NCBI GenBank assembly: GCA_964017045.1
Contig: OZ024796.1
Location: forward strand, 24,739,010 to 24,803,009
Direction of reading: 5' to 3'
DNA length: 64,000 nucleotides
Source of the DNA: Omphiscola glabra
Lineage: Eukaryota > Mollusca > Gastropoda > Lymnaeidae
Shown: positions 38,101 through 53,100 of the stretch, one piece after another
Position numbering within the stretch: the stretch's first letter is position 1
How the letters are laid out: every line of letters starts with the position of its first letter
The notes under the pieces: model-generated
Database searches by the model: none
The model's input: only the letters and a program-made list of their open reading frames with translations
What the model was told of the DNA's origin: nothing
Position numbers and translations under genes: made by a program

Positions 38101-41100
38101 ACTCAATGATATTCGAATGTCCTTTGTAGTACTTTATTTTAGTAAAACTGAAGAATTAAGATTACAAACGTATAGTCGTATAGTACATTCAATTATCTTT
38201 CTTTTGATACCAAATTTTGTCTTACAAACTTAACAATAATATTTTAAATCGTTTTTTAAACCCAACCTCTCAATTCTGGTACCCAGGTACCAATAGGTGC
38301 AGCCAAACTAAATATGGAACTGTTTTTTTTTAAAAAAAGACAAAAACAAAAAAAACGAAGTGGCTATTGGTATATTTGTACCAGAATTGAGAGGTTGGGA
38401 TTAAATAACGATTTAAAATATTTTTGTTGTGTTTGTAAGACAAAATGAGGTATCAAATGAAAGATAATTGAATGTACTATACGTTTGAAATCTTACTTCT
38501 TCATTTTAACTGAAATAAACGACCACAAATGACATTTGAATAGCATTGAGTTTAATGTGTCCCGGGTCCGAAAGGGGGCGCTGCGTGTCCGTGTACATTT
38601 TGACATGCTATTGGGATGTCATTTGTAGTAGTTTATTTTAGTTAAAATGAAAAATTATGTTTACAAACGTATAGTACATTCAATTATATTTCAATTGATA
38701 CCTCATTTGGTCTTACAAACACAACAAAAATATTTTAAATCGTATTTTAATCCCAAACTCTCAATTCTGGTACAAATGTAACAATAGGTGCAGCCAAAAA
38801 AAAAACAAGAAAAAAAAAACCCAACCAAAAGTAATCTCTCTCATCATGATTTTATTTCCATAATTAGTAGTACCTTACAGAAAATAATGATATTTTATTT
38901 TTTGTAATTATTAAGTACTAATATTAATACATTAGACAATGTTTATATTTTATAATTTTAAACACATAACTTTTTATAGTTAAGATAATTATTCTTAAAG
39001 TCTCTTTTTTTTCTTTATGAAGGAAATTTTCCCTCTTAGTAGATTTAAGTAGATAATTGTCAAAGTACAATCAACAAAGACATGGTCATTTTCATTGATG
39101 ATATTTATTTCATCTGTTTAAAAATTAGCACTGACCCTTGTCATTTTAACTTTACAAATTACTTGCCATATTCAATTTTTCATTTATATTTCAAAGGAAT
39201 TCCATGTGGCTTATGTTTACATGAGGATGGCCAACTCACCAAGGCCTGGAGTGTGGGTTCTGGAACGTTCCAAGGACTTTGGTAAAACCTGGCAACCCTG
39301 GCAGTACTTTGCTGACACACCCAGTGATTGTATCAACTTTTTCAACACCCCTGCTGACCAGAAGATCTCGTCAGACACTCAGATTATCTGTACCACAGAG
39401 TTTTCCAAAGTTGTTCCTCTTAGCAATGGAGAGGTTTGAATTTTTTTCCCACCTCATATTTTCTGAAAAATAGTCTTTAAAATTATTCCATTCTTAAAAT
39501 CGTTAATGTTTAGGCTTAAAGTGCAAATATTTATTTGTTGCTTCATGATGAAGTTGAAGTTCATCTCACCAAAGTTGGATCCTTACTCTTAAGTCTTAAG
39601 ATTAATTTACTTTCAATTCTTTTTTCAGATTGTCGTTTCACTTGTCAATGGACGTCCAAACGCTCACAACTTTTCTTATGCTGATGAACTCCAAGAATGG
39701 ACGCGCGCCACAGATATTCAGTTGAGGCTGCTTCGTACAAAAACACTTTTAGGCCATTTGATGGCCATTGCTAGGTCAGATTCAACTGTTACTCGAAGGG
39801 TAGGGCCTTTTTCTGCAATATCTCTAAGCACAAGAATTTCAATAAATCATATTTTTACATTTTAAAGTACCCATAAAACGAGCAATTAATTAAATTAGAC
39901 TCATTTGTAATAAATGCTTTGGAAAGATAAACATATTTGTTCTACACATGCTGTATATATTTATAAATATTTTCGAATTGATTTCTACAACTTCTAAATA
40001 TTTTGTTCTCTGTTTGTTTTTAAATTCCTTAAAGGATGCAATGTATATTAATAGATAACACTGTTTTCTAGTACTACTACAGTATAAAAGATATCTCCAT
40101 TGGTGGTCGCTGCGTGTGCAATGGGCATGCAGAAAGCTGTGATGTCAGAGATCCCAGCACCAACAAGCTGATCTGTGGATGTATACACAACACCTGCGGT
40201 GAACAGTGTGAGCGCTGTTGTGCAGGATTCACACAGAAGAAGTGGCGACGTGCTCTTGTTGATCAGCCATTCATGTGTGAACGTAGGTTAAAAGTTAAAG
40301 TCCTAGGATATTTTGTTTATGTTTAAGATTATGACCTAAATTAATCCATAAAGTAATTAATATTTACTATAGATGTATTTTTCTCAGTTTGTATCAATCA
40401 CCAATCTTCCCCCCCCCCCGCTCTCCCACTCCTTACAAACCCCTTTCAAAGAATGGAGTTGTAATGCCTAGAAGTATGCTTTACATTTTTTCCCTCACTC
40501 ATGAATGAATCAAAACATAAAGAACACACATCAAAATTAAGCCATAAAATGTAAGTGGAGCAAAAATGCTTCCCCCAAAAGCTGCAACTTGGGCTGGTTG
40601 GCTAATGCCTCCCCATGCATTTAACTTCTATTCACTCTAAATGTAACTAATTGCTTGAAGGAAATCTTGACATAAAATGTCGCTTGGGTAGATCATCTGC
40701 ACACTTACCGTTTTTCTCTAATTAAGTTTACAAACATAAAACTATTATTATGGGAAAGAATTGCCATAGGAAAACATATATTTTGATTTCTCTTTTGTAC
40801 ATTCAGTGAATAGCTCCTTTAAGTTTGCATTGAAAAATTTATGGGCTTTGTTTGGGTCATTAAAGAACAATTAATAGACATTTTAGTTTTAAGCTACCTC
40901 AAAAGAATTTTACTTTCCAACATTTAAAAAAAAAGGAATGTTATGGAATGGTTGGAGCGAATACACATTTCTTTTCTTTTTTCAATTAATGTAAGTTAAC
41001 GTTTAAGTACATGATTATGTTTGTTAAATTGTATATACAGCGTGGTGAGCCCAGCCCTAGGCTGTGGTACCACACAATAGAAAACTACCAATAATAAAAA

Positions 41101-44100
41101 TAATAATTTTCATTTTAAAGCATGCCAGTGTTATGGGCATACAGAAGAGTGCATTTATGATGAGAATGTTGCCACCAAAAGACTGAGTATTGACATTCAT
41201 GGCAATTACGAAGGAGGCGGTGTTTGTCAGAACTGCAGGGTAGGAAAGTTTGTTAATTTATTTGTTTTAAAAGATTTAATACATCAATAATGCCTAAAAA
41301 AAAATATAAAACCCTATGCATTCATGTGCAACGTTATTATGGTGGAATACGCTACTGAAATTGTAAGATTTTTCGTTGCCTCTCTAATATTGTGAAATGT
41401 TTCTTTGTTACTTCAACTACTCTTTCAGCTATATTAACAATTATTTTTTTCTGACGTATTTAGGATAACACTATGGGTATCAACTGTGAGCAGTGTGTTC
41501 CTAAATACTACCGGCCCTATGATGTACTCAGGAATGCAACAGATGCTTGTAGACGTGAGTTTAAACGATTATTTTTCCATAGTTTTTCAGTTTTTAGACT
41601 TGACTTATGTAAGTTCGAAAAAATCATTTGCTTAATTTATTATTCCATTTAAACTGACTACTAAGTTTAGCAAAAATAAACAAATTAATTTCAAGTGAAC
41701 AAAAAAAAAACAAAAAAAACGATTTAAAAAAAAAATGTAATGTCATATACATCAGACAGTTAAGACAAGAGTAAAATAAATAAAATTAAACTTAGATTAT
41801 ATAACCCAGTAGCAGGTATTAATCTAATTTTAATTAAAAAAACTAGTTCAACTGAGGCCATTGACCAAACGTTAGATCTTTAAAAATCTAACGTCTAAGA
41901 GCTGTAAGATTGTAATATCCTTGTAATGACTAGCAATTACTATACATGTTTACTTTGATAGTCTATGCCCTACCTCATCTCATGGGTCAGCGTAAACACG
42001 ATACACTAACTCCAACCAGTTAGTTGTGCAACAATGTTTATTCTCTACAATTAACAATCGTGTATTTATATATATATTAATGAAGTTCCAGCCTAAAAAA
42101 ACTAATCAACATCCTATTGTCTAACGGCCATCTATCTACCACCATGATAACAACAACTAAACTAACAAGTCATTTCCCCCTACCCAAATACATCATAACA
42201 TTCTGTCACAATATATACAGCTACACATAATCTCCAACTAAACATGTTTTACATACCAACAGAACAACAGTGATATCATACCCTTGACAGCCATAATAAC
42301 TTGGATTTTAGTTGAAGATTAATCCATCTCAGTTCTGTGTCTCCTTTCAGATAAGGCACCTGTTTTATTTTAATAATTTTTTTTTTTAAATGTGTGTGAT
42401 GTTTAGAGTGAGGAGGACAATATACAATGTTATGAGGGTGTTAAACTTTGATTCAACAGCTTGTGAATGTGATTTGAGAGTTTCCACTGGAGAATGCGAG
42501 GAAGGCAGTGGTCGATGCCTTTGCAGACCTGAATACACAGGTGTCATGTGTGATAGGTAATGGCCATGTAAATTTATAATATTTGTTTGTTATCTACCTT
42601 CAGACAGTTAACAATTTATTCTCATATTTAAAACTCAAAAATTTAATAAATGTTTACATAAACTTTCATGATTAATTGTTCAAAGTTCCATTCGTTTTCT
42701 GAATCTTTTTTTTTTTTTTAAAAATCAGTTATTTTAAAGGCATAATTATCTTTAAAAGTCAACAAATTTATATTCAGAATTTTTTTAGAAATTTAAAATA
42801 ATAATAATAAAAATAAGACTTTCCACCATACAGTTTGCATAGTAAACTTTATTTTTATTCAGTTCAATGTTTACGTTTGAGCTCATATTTGTCTAAAAGA
42901 TTTACAGATTCTATAAATTTTAGTCATGGCATCTGATGTATTTCAAATTTTTTTCTTAATAAAATTTGGTAATCAAAATTTTTGTTAAAATCTATTAACA
43001 GATGCAGCTTTGGTTACTATGGCTACCCAGACTGTATACCATGTGACTGTGATGTCAATGGCACAGAGGGTTCAGTTTGTACAGTCGGGTCTGGTGCTTG
43101 TCCTTGCAAATTCAACTATGCTGGAAATAAATGCAATCAATGTGCCCAAGGCTTTTACAACTTCCCAGAGTGCAAACGTGAGTAAATTGAATTGTCATGA
43201 AGGTGGTAATTAAATTTTTAAGTATCTGCATAATATATTATTAACTATAAATAATACAAATGACGAATAAGTTAAGCAAAAATTCAGTAATTTAGTTGTT
43301 TTGTAGTGCATATGAAATTTTAACAGATAATAATTAAATAATGAATAGCAGACCGACTGTCTAAACACCATACCCTTATAAACTCTATATCAGGGGGTCG
43401 GCAACCTATGGCACACATGCCAGAACTGGCACACATGCCAGAACTGGCACACAGAGCAATTTCAAAGGGCAAGCAGACAATCAAAGAATTATAAATAAAT
43501 GTCTTAAAACTGTTCATTATGAAGGAAGGTGCACAGGTTATTGGCATGCTAAAGGGCTTAGAAATCCTACTTTGGCGCAACATTACCAAAAGGTTTCTGA
43601 GCCCTGGTCTATATGATTCATATTTTATGCATTTACCATTTATTTAATAATTTTTTAACTCATAAACAAATAAATAATGTTAAGATTAATGTTAACATCT
43701 TCTTTGCATGGCACCTAAATGAATTTTGCATATTTTGGCTAGGTTGTGAATGCAGCCCTGTTGGTTCGCCAAGTTCTGTGTGTGATTTAGACTCAGGGAA
43801 TTGTACTTGTCTGGACAATTTTGGAGGCAGAGACTGTGGAGAATGTGCTAATGGCTACTTCTCCTTCCCCAGGTGTTCATGTAAGAAAGCCATTCGTTTT
43901 ATTTTCAGACTACTATAAATAAACTTAATTTTTTAAATGTATTTTCTTTCCCTGTAATGCCTCAAATATATACAATTTTGAACAATATTGAAATATTTAT
44001 TAAGCATAAAAAAAATTATTATAATATTTGCAAGCTGTTGCTTATAATTCTATCAAGGGACTTAGCAACTCTAATGTATTAAGTGATTTATACATTTTTA

Positions 44101-47100
44101 AAAATTATTTAAACATTTTATATACATTTTCTTTTTCATTTAAAGTGTTCATAAAACTTAAGAGTTTTACAGATGCAACGCATGGCTTATAATTTATACA
44201 AACAGTATATCTTCCAGTAAATTTTCAATAAATTCTTCCTCATTTCAATCCTTTTACATCCCCGTCATATAACTTTACTCACACCCGACATCTGCAGATT
44301 GTGACTGTGATAGAGATGGAACCATTGAAGAGGTTTGTGACAAAGACTCTGGTACTTGTCTCTGTCGTCCTAATTTTAGAGGCAGTAGGTGTGACTCATG
44401 CAAACCTGGCTACTTCAACTTCCCACTATGCGAAGGTTAGCTAGTTAGTGTAACATTGCTGTAACATTGCTTCAAAGTCAGTTAGATTTGGATTGGCTAA
44501 ACTGTGGAATTTTCATTATCATATTAATTTAGTTTTCAATCATTTCATTAGTGAAAATGCAATTATTTGATCCTTAGTTGTTCGTCCTTCGCATGATAAG
44601 ATAACCAAGACAATTTTCACCTTGAGTAGTAGTCTTAACTTGAGCAGTATTTTGTTTAAAGTGAGGGTGAGTTGCTTAATTCAGTCTCACTCTCTTGTCC
44701 TTGCCTTTTTGATCCAATGGTGAGACTAGGTCAAGATGACTAGAAATGGACCATGATGCAGTTGATGACCATCAGTGTATGCGTGTGTTTCACAATGCTC
44801 TTTATGCATTCTAAATCACAGGAGTTGTCAAAATTTTCATTTTGATTTCAGAGTTTGCCTTCTCTTAGATAATTTGCCATCCTAATTTAACTAGTCCCAT
44901 CCACCCATGATGTTTGTGCTTTTCTAGGTTTTTTGCTTGGGGATTGAACACCAGTCCACAAGCTTTGGATTGACTCAGTTTAGATCGCTCGGCCACCATG
45001 TAACCCACTGAATATTAAAGCACTATTTGCTCACTGACCAATAAAACTGTATAGGCAATGCCTATCCCACGCCAGACATTATTAATGGGTCACAGTGAAG
45101 TTAGTAACTGCCTTGAAATGGCATAAAATTATAATTAATTTATTGTTAGATGTATATAGTTCCTTCATGTCATTCTCAGAATGTCAATGTGCTAGTCCTG
45201 GTTCTTTGAGCACCATATGTGCTGAGAGCGGACAGTGCAGCTGTCGTTCAAATTTTGGAGGGCTGAATTGTGACCACTGTGCCCCAGGATATTACAAATA
45301 TCCAGACTGCATCCGTAAGTAATAACTGCTGGCTTAATTGTATCTTCCGATTTTATCCATGAGAGCCCAGTCATTGTGATTTTAAGGCAGTATTTTAAAT
45401 TTGTAAATAGAATTCTATTTATTTCAAATAAAACAATGTATCATGTCATTCCCTAGCTGTTGAAAAAAAATATATTTATTTTGCTCGCGTATAGACAATC
45501 TTTAATTTTTTACCTGTTAAACAAGCTTTTTTTTTTATTTTGAGCAAAATTCCCTGTAAACTTAAACTTGTCAATAATATTTTCTATCGCTTCCACTTTT
45601 TCTTTTGTAATTGTGTCATTAATAATTTTTTTCAGCATGTAACTGTGACCTTTATGGATCTTTGGCTCAGTCATGTGACCAAGTCAGTGGACAGTGTCGA
45701 TGCCGCAGCAATTTTGTTGGTGTCATGTGTGAAAAATGTGGTGCCAACTTTTACAACTATCCTGTTTGTGAAGGTAAGAAAGACATTAATTGACATATAA
45801 TTCCTATACTGTTTAAAAGGAGCTGAAATAAATAAATTTATTATTATTATTATTTTTCTTTCAGTTTCAAAAGACTAGATCTTGTGTGTGCCTTAATCAC
45901 CAGTGATTGCCAATTTCTGTTTTACTTTCCATTTTAAATTTTAATTATTATTGTAACCAGTTTATCATGCTGTTTATTGCTTTCTTTGCCCTACCCTTAT
46001 ATCTTATGTCAAGATAAATAATCATAAGCAAATCTCATTTCAACAGTTTGCAACTGTAACCCGGATGGAGCCAAACAGATTCCCGGCTACCCTCTCGGAG
46101 GCTGTGGAATTATTACCAGCGGACGTCTCTGTGAGTGCAAAGACAAGGTCATGGGGAAAATATGTGACATCTGTAAACCTGGCTACTGGGACCTCAACAG
46201 AAACAACCCTGAGGGGTGTAGAGGTAAATTTCAGTGTATTTCATGTGCCCCTTGCGGACAACTTTTTGGTATGCTTTTCACGTTAAAATTTAATTGAAAT
46301 TTTTTGTTAAATGTCTCAATTTTTACTAAGTCTGATATTTACCGATAATGCATTTTTGATTCTTCCAGGCTGTGAATGCCATAAGCCGGGAACACTAGCA
46401 GGGGTCAACCATTGTGACATGAAGACTGGACAGTGTGAATGTAAGCCGCGTGTTACTGGTCAGAACTGCCAACGTTGTCTGGATGGATTCTACAACCTGC
46501 AGGAAAGAAACCCATTTGGCTGTGTAGGTGGGTAATGCACTAAAGCAGAGCTCTGCAACTGATGTGTGTGTTTGTGCAGTGAGGCAATGCTAGGTGTGCA
46601 GCTGCAAAATCCTTCCAAAAGGGAGGAAAAACTCATGGAGATGATTTAAGTTTGTTGAAACAAAAAGGAAAATGATTTCACCTTTTGACAAGCTGACAAA
46701 CATTTGAAGTCAAATAGCACAGTAAATTGCATACACACACACATATAAATGCACACACACAAAATCCACATTTGAAATAAATATGGCAACATTGCACAAC
46801 AATATCATCAGTAAGTTAGTGGTCTCTGCTTTTGTTTGTATCAAAAGAAAATTTCAAATATGTTTTATGAATAGGAACATTTCTTTGTTATATCAGTATA
46901 CATAACAGAGTTTTTGAGATTAATTGTAAAATTACCCTTTAAAAGGGTTGTGCAGTTGTGTGAAAAAAAGTTTTTTAAAATTATTTTTACAAAAACATGA
47001 AGAAAGTGAAAATGCAATATTCCTTAAATTTCTGTTCTATTGCTGGACGCGCTTAAAAAGAGAAAACTAATTTAATTTTATATTTCCTAGTATAAAAGAT

Positions 47101-50100
47101 CTACTGGCTCATGTTAATTTCATATCTATAAGAAAACACATTTACCTTGTTGGTATGTGTAAACAACAGTAAAAAAAAAAGTTATTTCATATTTTAAATG
47201 TGGTTTTCCGCTGAATTTGGGAATGGTCTTGGTCAGTGGTCGGCGAATCCCGGCTAAAACCTGAGTGTGGCTCTACTACAAATCGGTTTTGACTCTGAAA
47301 AACATTGTTCTAGACATGTTCTTGAAAAGAAATTTGGCCCTAAAAATTTTTTTAAGCATACTGTTTCTGTTTTTTGGCTCTTTTGACAAATGAGTTATCA
47401 GACCACTGGTCCACGTGGGCCATGAGGGAAAAATCATCAATTTATTTTTTGAATGAGTTTAGTTATAACATAAAAATGTTTCTTGCTATGTAAGACACCA
47501 AGCCTTCGTTGATTAATAAATGTTTAAGAAATCCAATAAGACATCATTTATAAAACCATCCCTGTTCCAAATATGGCATCCATCCCAATGGCGCTGCAGC
47601 CAATTAGGACTTTGACCTGCCGCCCTACTTCCTTCCACTGATGCTTTTTTCTTCCATGCTTGGATTCCCAGTAGATCTTTTTCCACATCATCCATCCATC
47701 TAAGCCTAGGTCTGCCTTTTATCAGTTTTCCTTTGGAGTTTTGGTGATGCACCCTCTTCACTCCTCTGTCATTTGGCATTCTCTCTAAGTGTCTTGCTCA
47801 GTGTAGCCTGCCCTTTTTTATTTCTGCTACTATCGTGGGATCCTGATAAAGACTGTACATTTTATGGTAGGTTCGTATTCTCTATCCATATTCATCCTTT
47901 GTTGGTCCATATATTTTCCTGAGAACTTTCTTCTCCCAAGTGTTTAATAGTTTTATTTAGGGTCCAAGTTTCACTTGCAAATATAACAGAAACCCAAAAT
48001 ATTGGACAGAGAATATATATTGTTATATTTTGTCCTTAGATTGTGAATGTGATCCAGGAGGATCCCTAAGACAATCATGTGACAAAAACACTGGTCAGTG
48101 TGTTTGTAAGCAGAGGATCACTGGACAGAAATGTGATAAGTGAGATTCTTTTGAATTTTATTTGAATACAAATAATTATTTGTTTTGTGTTACACTATTA
48201 GTGTGACTTAATACACTAAAAAGGAACTTAGGTCTTTGAGTGCTGATAAAAAATATTTAAAGTAGTATCTGTGCTCTATTAAATTCTTTTTAACCCTAAT
48301 TGTTATGTCCATTTTCTAATTAATTTTAGAGCATTATCAGGTCACTTTGTGCCTACACTGCATCAGTACAAGTTTGAAGTCGAGGATGGAAAAACCCCAG
48401 AAGGGGCTAGAATTCGGTATGGCTATGATGAGCGCATTTTCCCAGACTTTTCTTGGAGAGGTTATGCCATTTTAACCAAAGTTCAGGTATGAATTTGCAG
48501 CTAATTTAAATAGATGTTTTTTTAAGCAATTGTTTTTTTTTTTTGCAATTTAAAAAATTAGGGGAAATAACTCTAGAAAATCATGAAAAACAACTTTAAT
48601 ATAAGTATTTAATAGGCAAAGTCACCCCATTTACAATAGTCTGACATAATATTTCAATATTATTTTGTTAACGATGACATTGCTCTTTTTCTTTTTGTAT
48701 CAATCTTGTATGAAAACTATTTCTTCACTTTTTGCAACAAACTTTACAATGAATATGATAAAAAGATAAGGGAATGCATTTTATTTTTTAAAAATGCAAA
48801 TTTCATGTCTGAACTGAAATAAAGATTTATTTTTCTTTAATTTCATCTAGCCTGAAGTGACTTTGGATGTTAACATTCGGAATCCCAGTCTTTACAAAAT
48901 TATATACAGATTCATAAACAGGCAAGATAATCCAGTAAAAGGTACAGTGACCCTTACTCCAGATGCACCTACTGATATCACACAGGTAAAAAAAATAGTT
49001 TTATATCTGCTTAATACTTGTCAAATTCTACTAAAATTAAAATCTTCACCTTACCTTTGGAAGTTGCTGCTATTCTTTTTTATTTGTATCCATCTGGTAG
49101 TAATTTACAGATTAGGGACTAAAAATATGTTTTTTTTCCGCAGACAGGAGAGATCACATTTGTACCAACAAGAGATCCCAAGTTTAGCACGGTCTCAAGT
49201 GGCAGTATTCAATCATTTGTGCTTAATCCTGGACAATGGACTGTATCAACAAATGTACCTGACAATATATTCCTGGTAATTCTCATTTTTCTCCTTGGTG
49301 TTCACTCTAATTTTTGTCATCAGATATAATTGAATGCATTAGTGTCCCTAAGAATGTAATTAAAAACATTTTTTTTGCATGTTAGCTGTTAATTATTTTA
49401 GATGAGATGATGCTTATTTTAATATATTTTAGGACTACTTCGTACTCATTCCATTGGGTTTCTATGAAGCCAGTCAAGTTCAGCAAAGAGTCACCAATCC
49501 ATGTCTGTCAACCAATGATCCTGGCCCGTAAGTGAAACATTAAATGGCAAGCTATCATTGTCAAGTTTTTTTTAAAATGTCAAAAGATTTAAATGTTCCA
49601 AATTTTTAATAATTATGTTTTCTTAAATATTATTGTTGAACGTATTATTAATGTTGCAAGATATAACACTGAGGAACTCAAAAAAAAAATCAAGGTTCAA
49701 GGAGAATATTCAAGGGAATTACTGATTAGACGAGGCCTAAGACAGGGAGACTCACTGTCTTGTATCCTGTTTAACCTAAAATTTGAGAGAGTTATGAGAA
49801 ACAAGAGTGACTGCAACAACTATCGTGGAATCTTCCTTCTTAGCATAGTTGGAAAGGCCTTCGCCCGAGTTGCATTAACACGCTTGCAGACCCTAGCATC
49901 GCGTGTACTCCCAGAATCGCAATGTGGCTTTCGAGCCGGTAGGTCAACCATAGACATGATCTTCTCTCTGCGCCAGTTGCAGGAGAAATCCAGGGAACAA
50001 CATATGCCTCTATACATCGCGTTTGTCAACCTCACTATAATCTATTGTCTCTCGTAGACGGAAAGATGCCATACATACATACATACATACATATGAGAAA

Positions 50101-53100
50101 CATAATATATATATTGACACCCAAGGAACAATAACAGGATACTTTCTTAGGGAAACCCAAGACCCACAACCAATGGGCACTCTCTACAATCAACCCCTTC
50201 AGTATCATATGCTGATGACACAGCACTGCTAAGGAGAAGTATTAAAGACATATCAAAGTACTTTATTGAATTAGAAGACGCATAACTACAAGCAGGGCTG
50301 GAAGTTAACAACCAAAAAACAAAATACATGACTATGATAAGAGAAGAATAGACAGATGAAGCCATTAAAATTAGAAACCAGACTTTTGAAAATGTTAATC
50401 GATTCAAATACCTAGGATCTTTATTAAATGAAAGAAACGAATTAATAACAGAAATAAAAGAAAGAATATCAGCCGGAAACAAGGCATACTTCAGTAGTCA
50501 GAAAATACTCAAAAGTAAAAACATTACAAGAGAAACAAAGAAAACTATGTATAAAACTGTAATCAGACCAGTTGTAACATATGCAAGTGAAACTTGGACC
50601 TAACAACATAAAGGGAAGAAAACCTATTAAATACGTGGGAAAGGAAAGTTCTCAGGAAAATATATGAACCAAAAAATTATGAATTATGGATACAGAATAC
50701 AAACCAACCATGAATTGTACAGTCTATATCAGGATCCCAAGATAATGGCATAAAAAAAGGGCTGGCTATGCTGGGCAGGACACTTAGAGAGAATGCCAAA
50801 TGACAGAGGAGTGAAGAGGGTGCATCACCAATACTAGAGGAAAAAGACTCAAAGGCAGACCTAGGCTTAGATGGATGGATGATGTGGAAAAAGATCTACA
50901 ACAACTGGGAATCAACGCATGGAAAAGAAAAGCATTAGTTAGGTCTGAGTGGAGGGAAGTATTGAGGCAGGCCAAAGCGAAACATTTGCTGTAGCGCCAC
51001 AGGGATGGATGGATGGAAGAAATGGTGGGTGGTGGTGATGTATAATTGTTAAAAAAAAAATTCAATCCAATAAAAAACAAATTGATGAAAATAAATATTT
51101 AAAAATTATAACTAAAAATAAAAGTCTATTTACCCTTAAGGTTATTTATCATCTTGTAAATAGTACATTTCTGAGTATTACATTTTTTTCCCCTTTTCTG
51201 CAGTTGTGTTCACTTTAAATATCCCGATCTGGAAGGCTTCGTGACTGGCTTTGGTAAAGATGGTTATGTCATAGTTGACAGCGCAAGAGGGGAAGCTGTC
51301 AAGAATCCAGATGATATCCTTACAAAAAGCCTTGGGTCCTCAGGCTTAGTTCAAATAAATGCTGACCAGGTTTGTGGAAATTGTTATTTTTTACAAAGCA
51401 TTAAACAAATTGCCATTTTTTATCAAATGATGTCTACTTATTATCTTTTTAAAAATATTCAACTCATAAAAAAATTTGTAATATCTTTTTAAACTTGAAA
51501 TAATATGAAATACACATTAGCTAATTTGTCATGTCAAAGAAATTACAAAGAATATATTTTCATCTTTGAGTCATCGAAATATTTTTTTAATGAAAAAAAT
51601 GCATTTTAATATCTCAAAGACATTTTAATATCTCAAAGACATTTTAATATCTCAAAGACATTTTAATATCTCAAAGACATTTTAATATCTCAAAGACATT
51701 TTAATCTCTCAAAGACATTTTAATCTCTCAAAGACATTTTAATCTCTCAAAGACATTTTAATATCTCAAAGACATTTTAATCTCTCAAAGACATTTTAAT
51801 CTCTCAAAGACATTACAATATCTCAAAGACATTTTAATCTCTCAAGACATTTTAATCTCTCAAAGACATTTTAATATCTCAAAGACATTTTAATATCTCA
51901 AAGACATTTTAATATCTCAAAGACATTTTAATATCTCAAAGACATTTTAATCTCTCAAAGACATTTTAATCTCTCAAAGACATTTTAATATCTCAAAGAC
52001 ATTTTAATCTCTCAAGACATTTTAATCTCTCAAAGACATTTTAATATCTCAAAGACATTTTAATCTCTCAAAGACATTTTAATCTCTCAAAGACATTTTA
52101 ATATCTCAAAAACATTTTAATCTCTCAAAGACATTTTAATCTCTCAAAGACATTACAATATCTTAAAGACATTTTAATCTCTCAAGACATTTTAATCTCT
52201 CAAAGACATTTTAATATCTCAAAGACATTTTAATCTCTCAAAGACATTTTAATCTCTCAAAGACATTATAATCTCTCAAAGACATTTTAATCTCTCAAAG
52301 ACATTATAATCTCTCAATGACATTTTAATATCTCCAAGACATTTTAATCTCTCAAAGACATTATAATCTCTCAATGACATTTTAATATCTCCAAGACATT
52401 TTAATCTCTCAAAGACATTATAATCTCTCAAAGACATTTTAATCTCTCAAAGACATTATAATCTCTCAATGACATTTTAATATCTCCAAGACATTATTAA
52501 ATATCACCTTTCATAATAAACAAGCTTGTTAGCCTCCCTTCTATTTTGTTTCCAGGATTCTTTCTTGATTGACTTGCGTGTACCCAAACAAGATGAATAT
52601 CTTATCTTCATCAACTATCACAACCCACGAAATGTGACTCAAGATCTTAATGTCGAGGTAGCCACACTGACAGGTCGTAAAAATGCTGTAATCACATTGG
52701 CCAGTTGCCCATACAAGTAAGCAGAATTTTTTACATTATCGTCTTAGTATCCTTTTTTGATAAATTAAAAAAAATACAGTTTAAAATAGTTGAGCTACAT
52801 TTTTTAAAAAAATGATTATTTTAACTGGATTTTATTTAATAGATTTATACAAAATTGTCACAACATTTTTTTTTTATTCTCGCTTACAGTACCTTATGTC
52901 GACAAGTTCTTAAAGACTATGATGGACTTGAAGCCATTTTCAACATAACTACAGGATATGCTACACTCTACATTAGTGGTAAAGATCCAGGAAAGGACCT
53001 AGATGTGTCGATTGTAAGTATAATATTTGGTGTTTTAGAAAACTTGGGGATCATAAACATATTTTTATTTCTCAATTATTTACCAAAGCTGTAAATAAGC

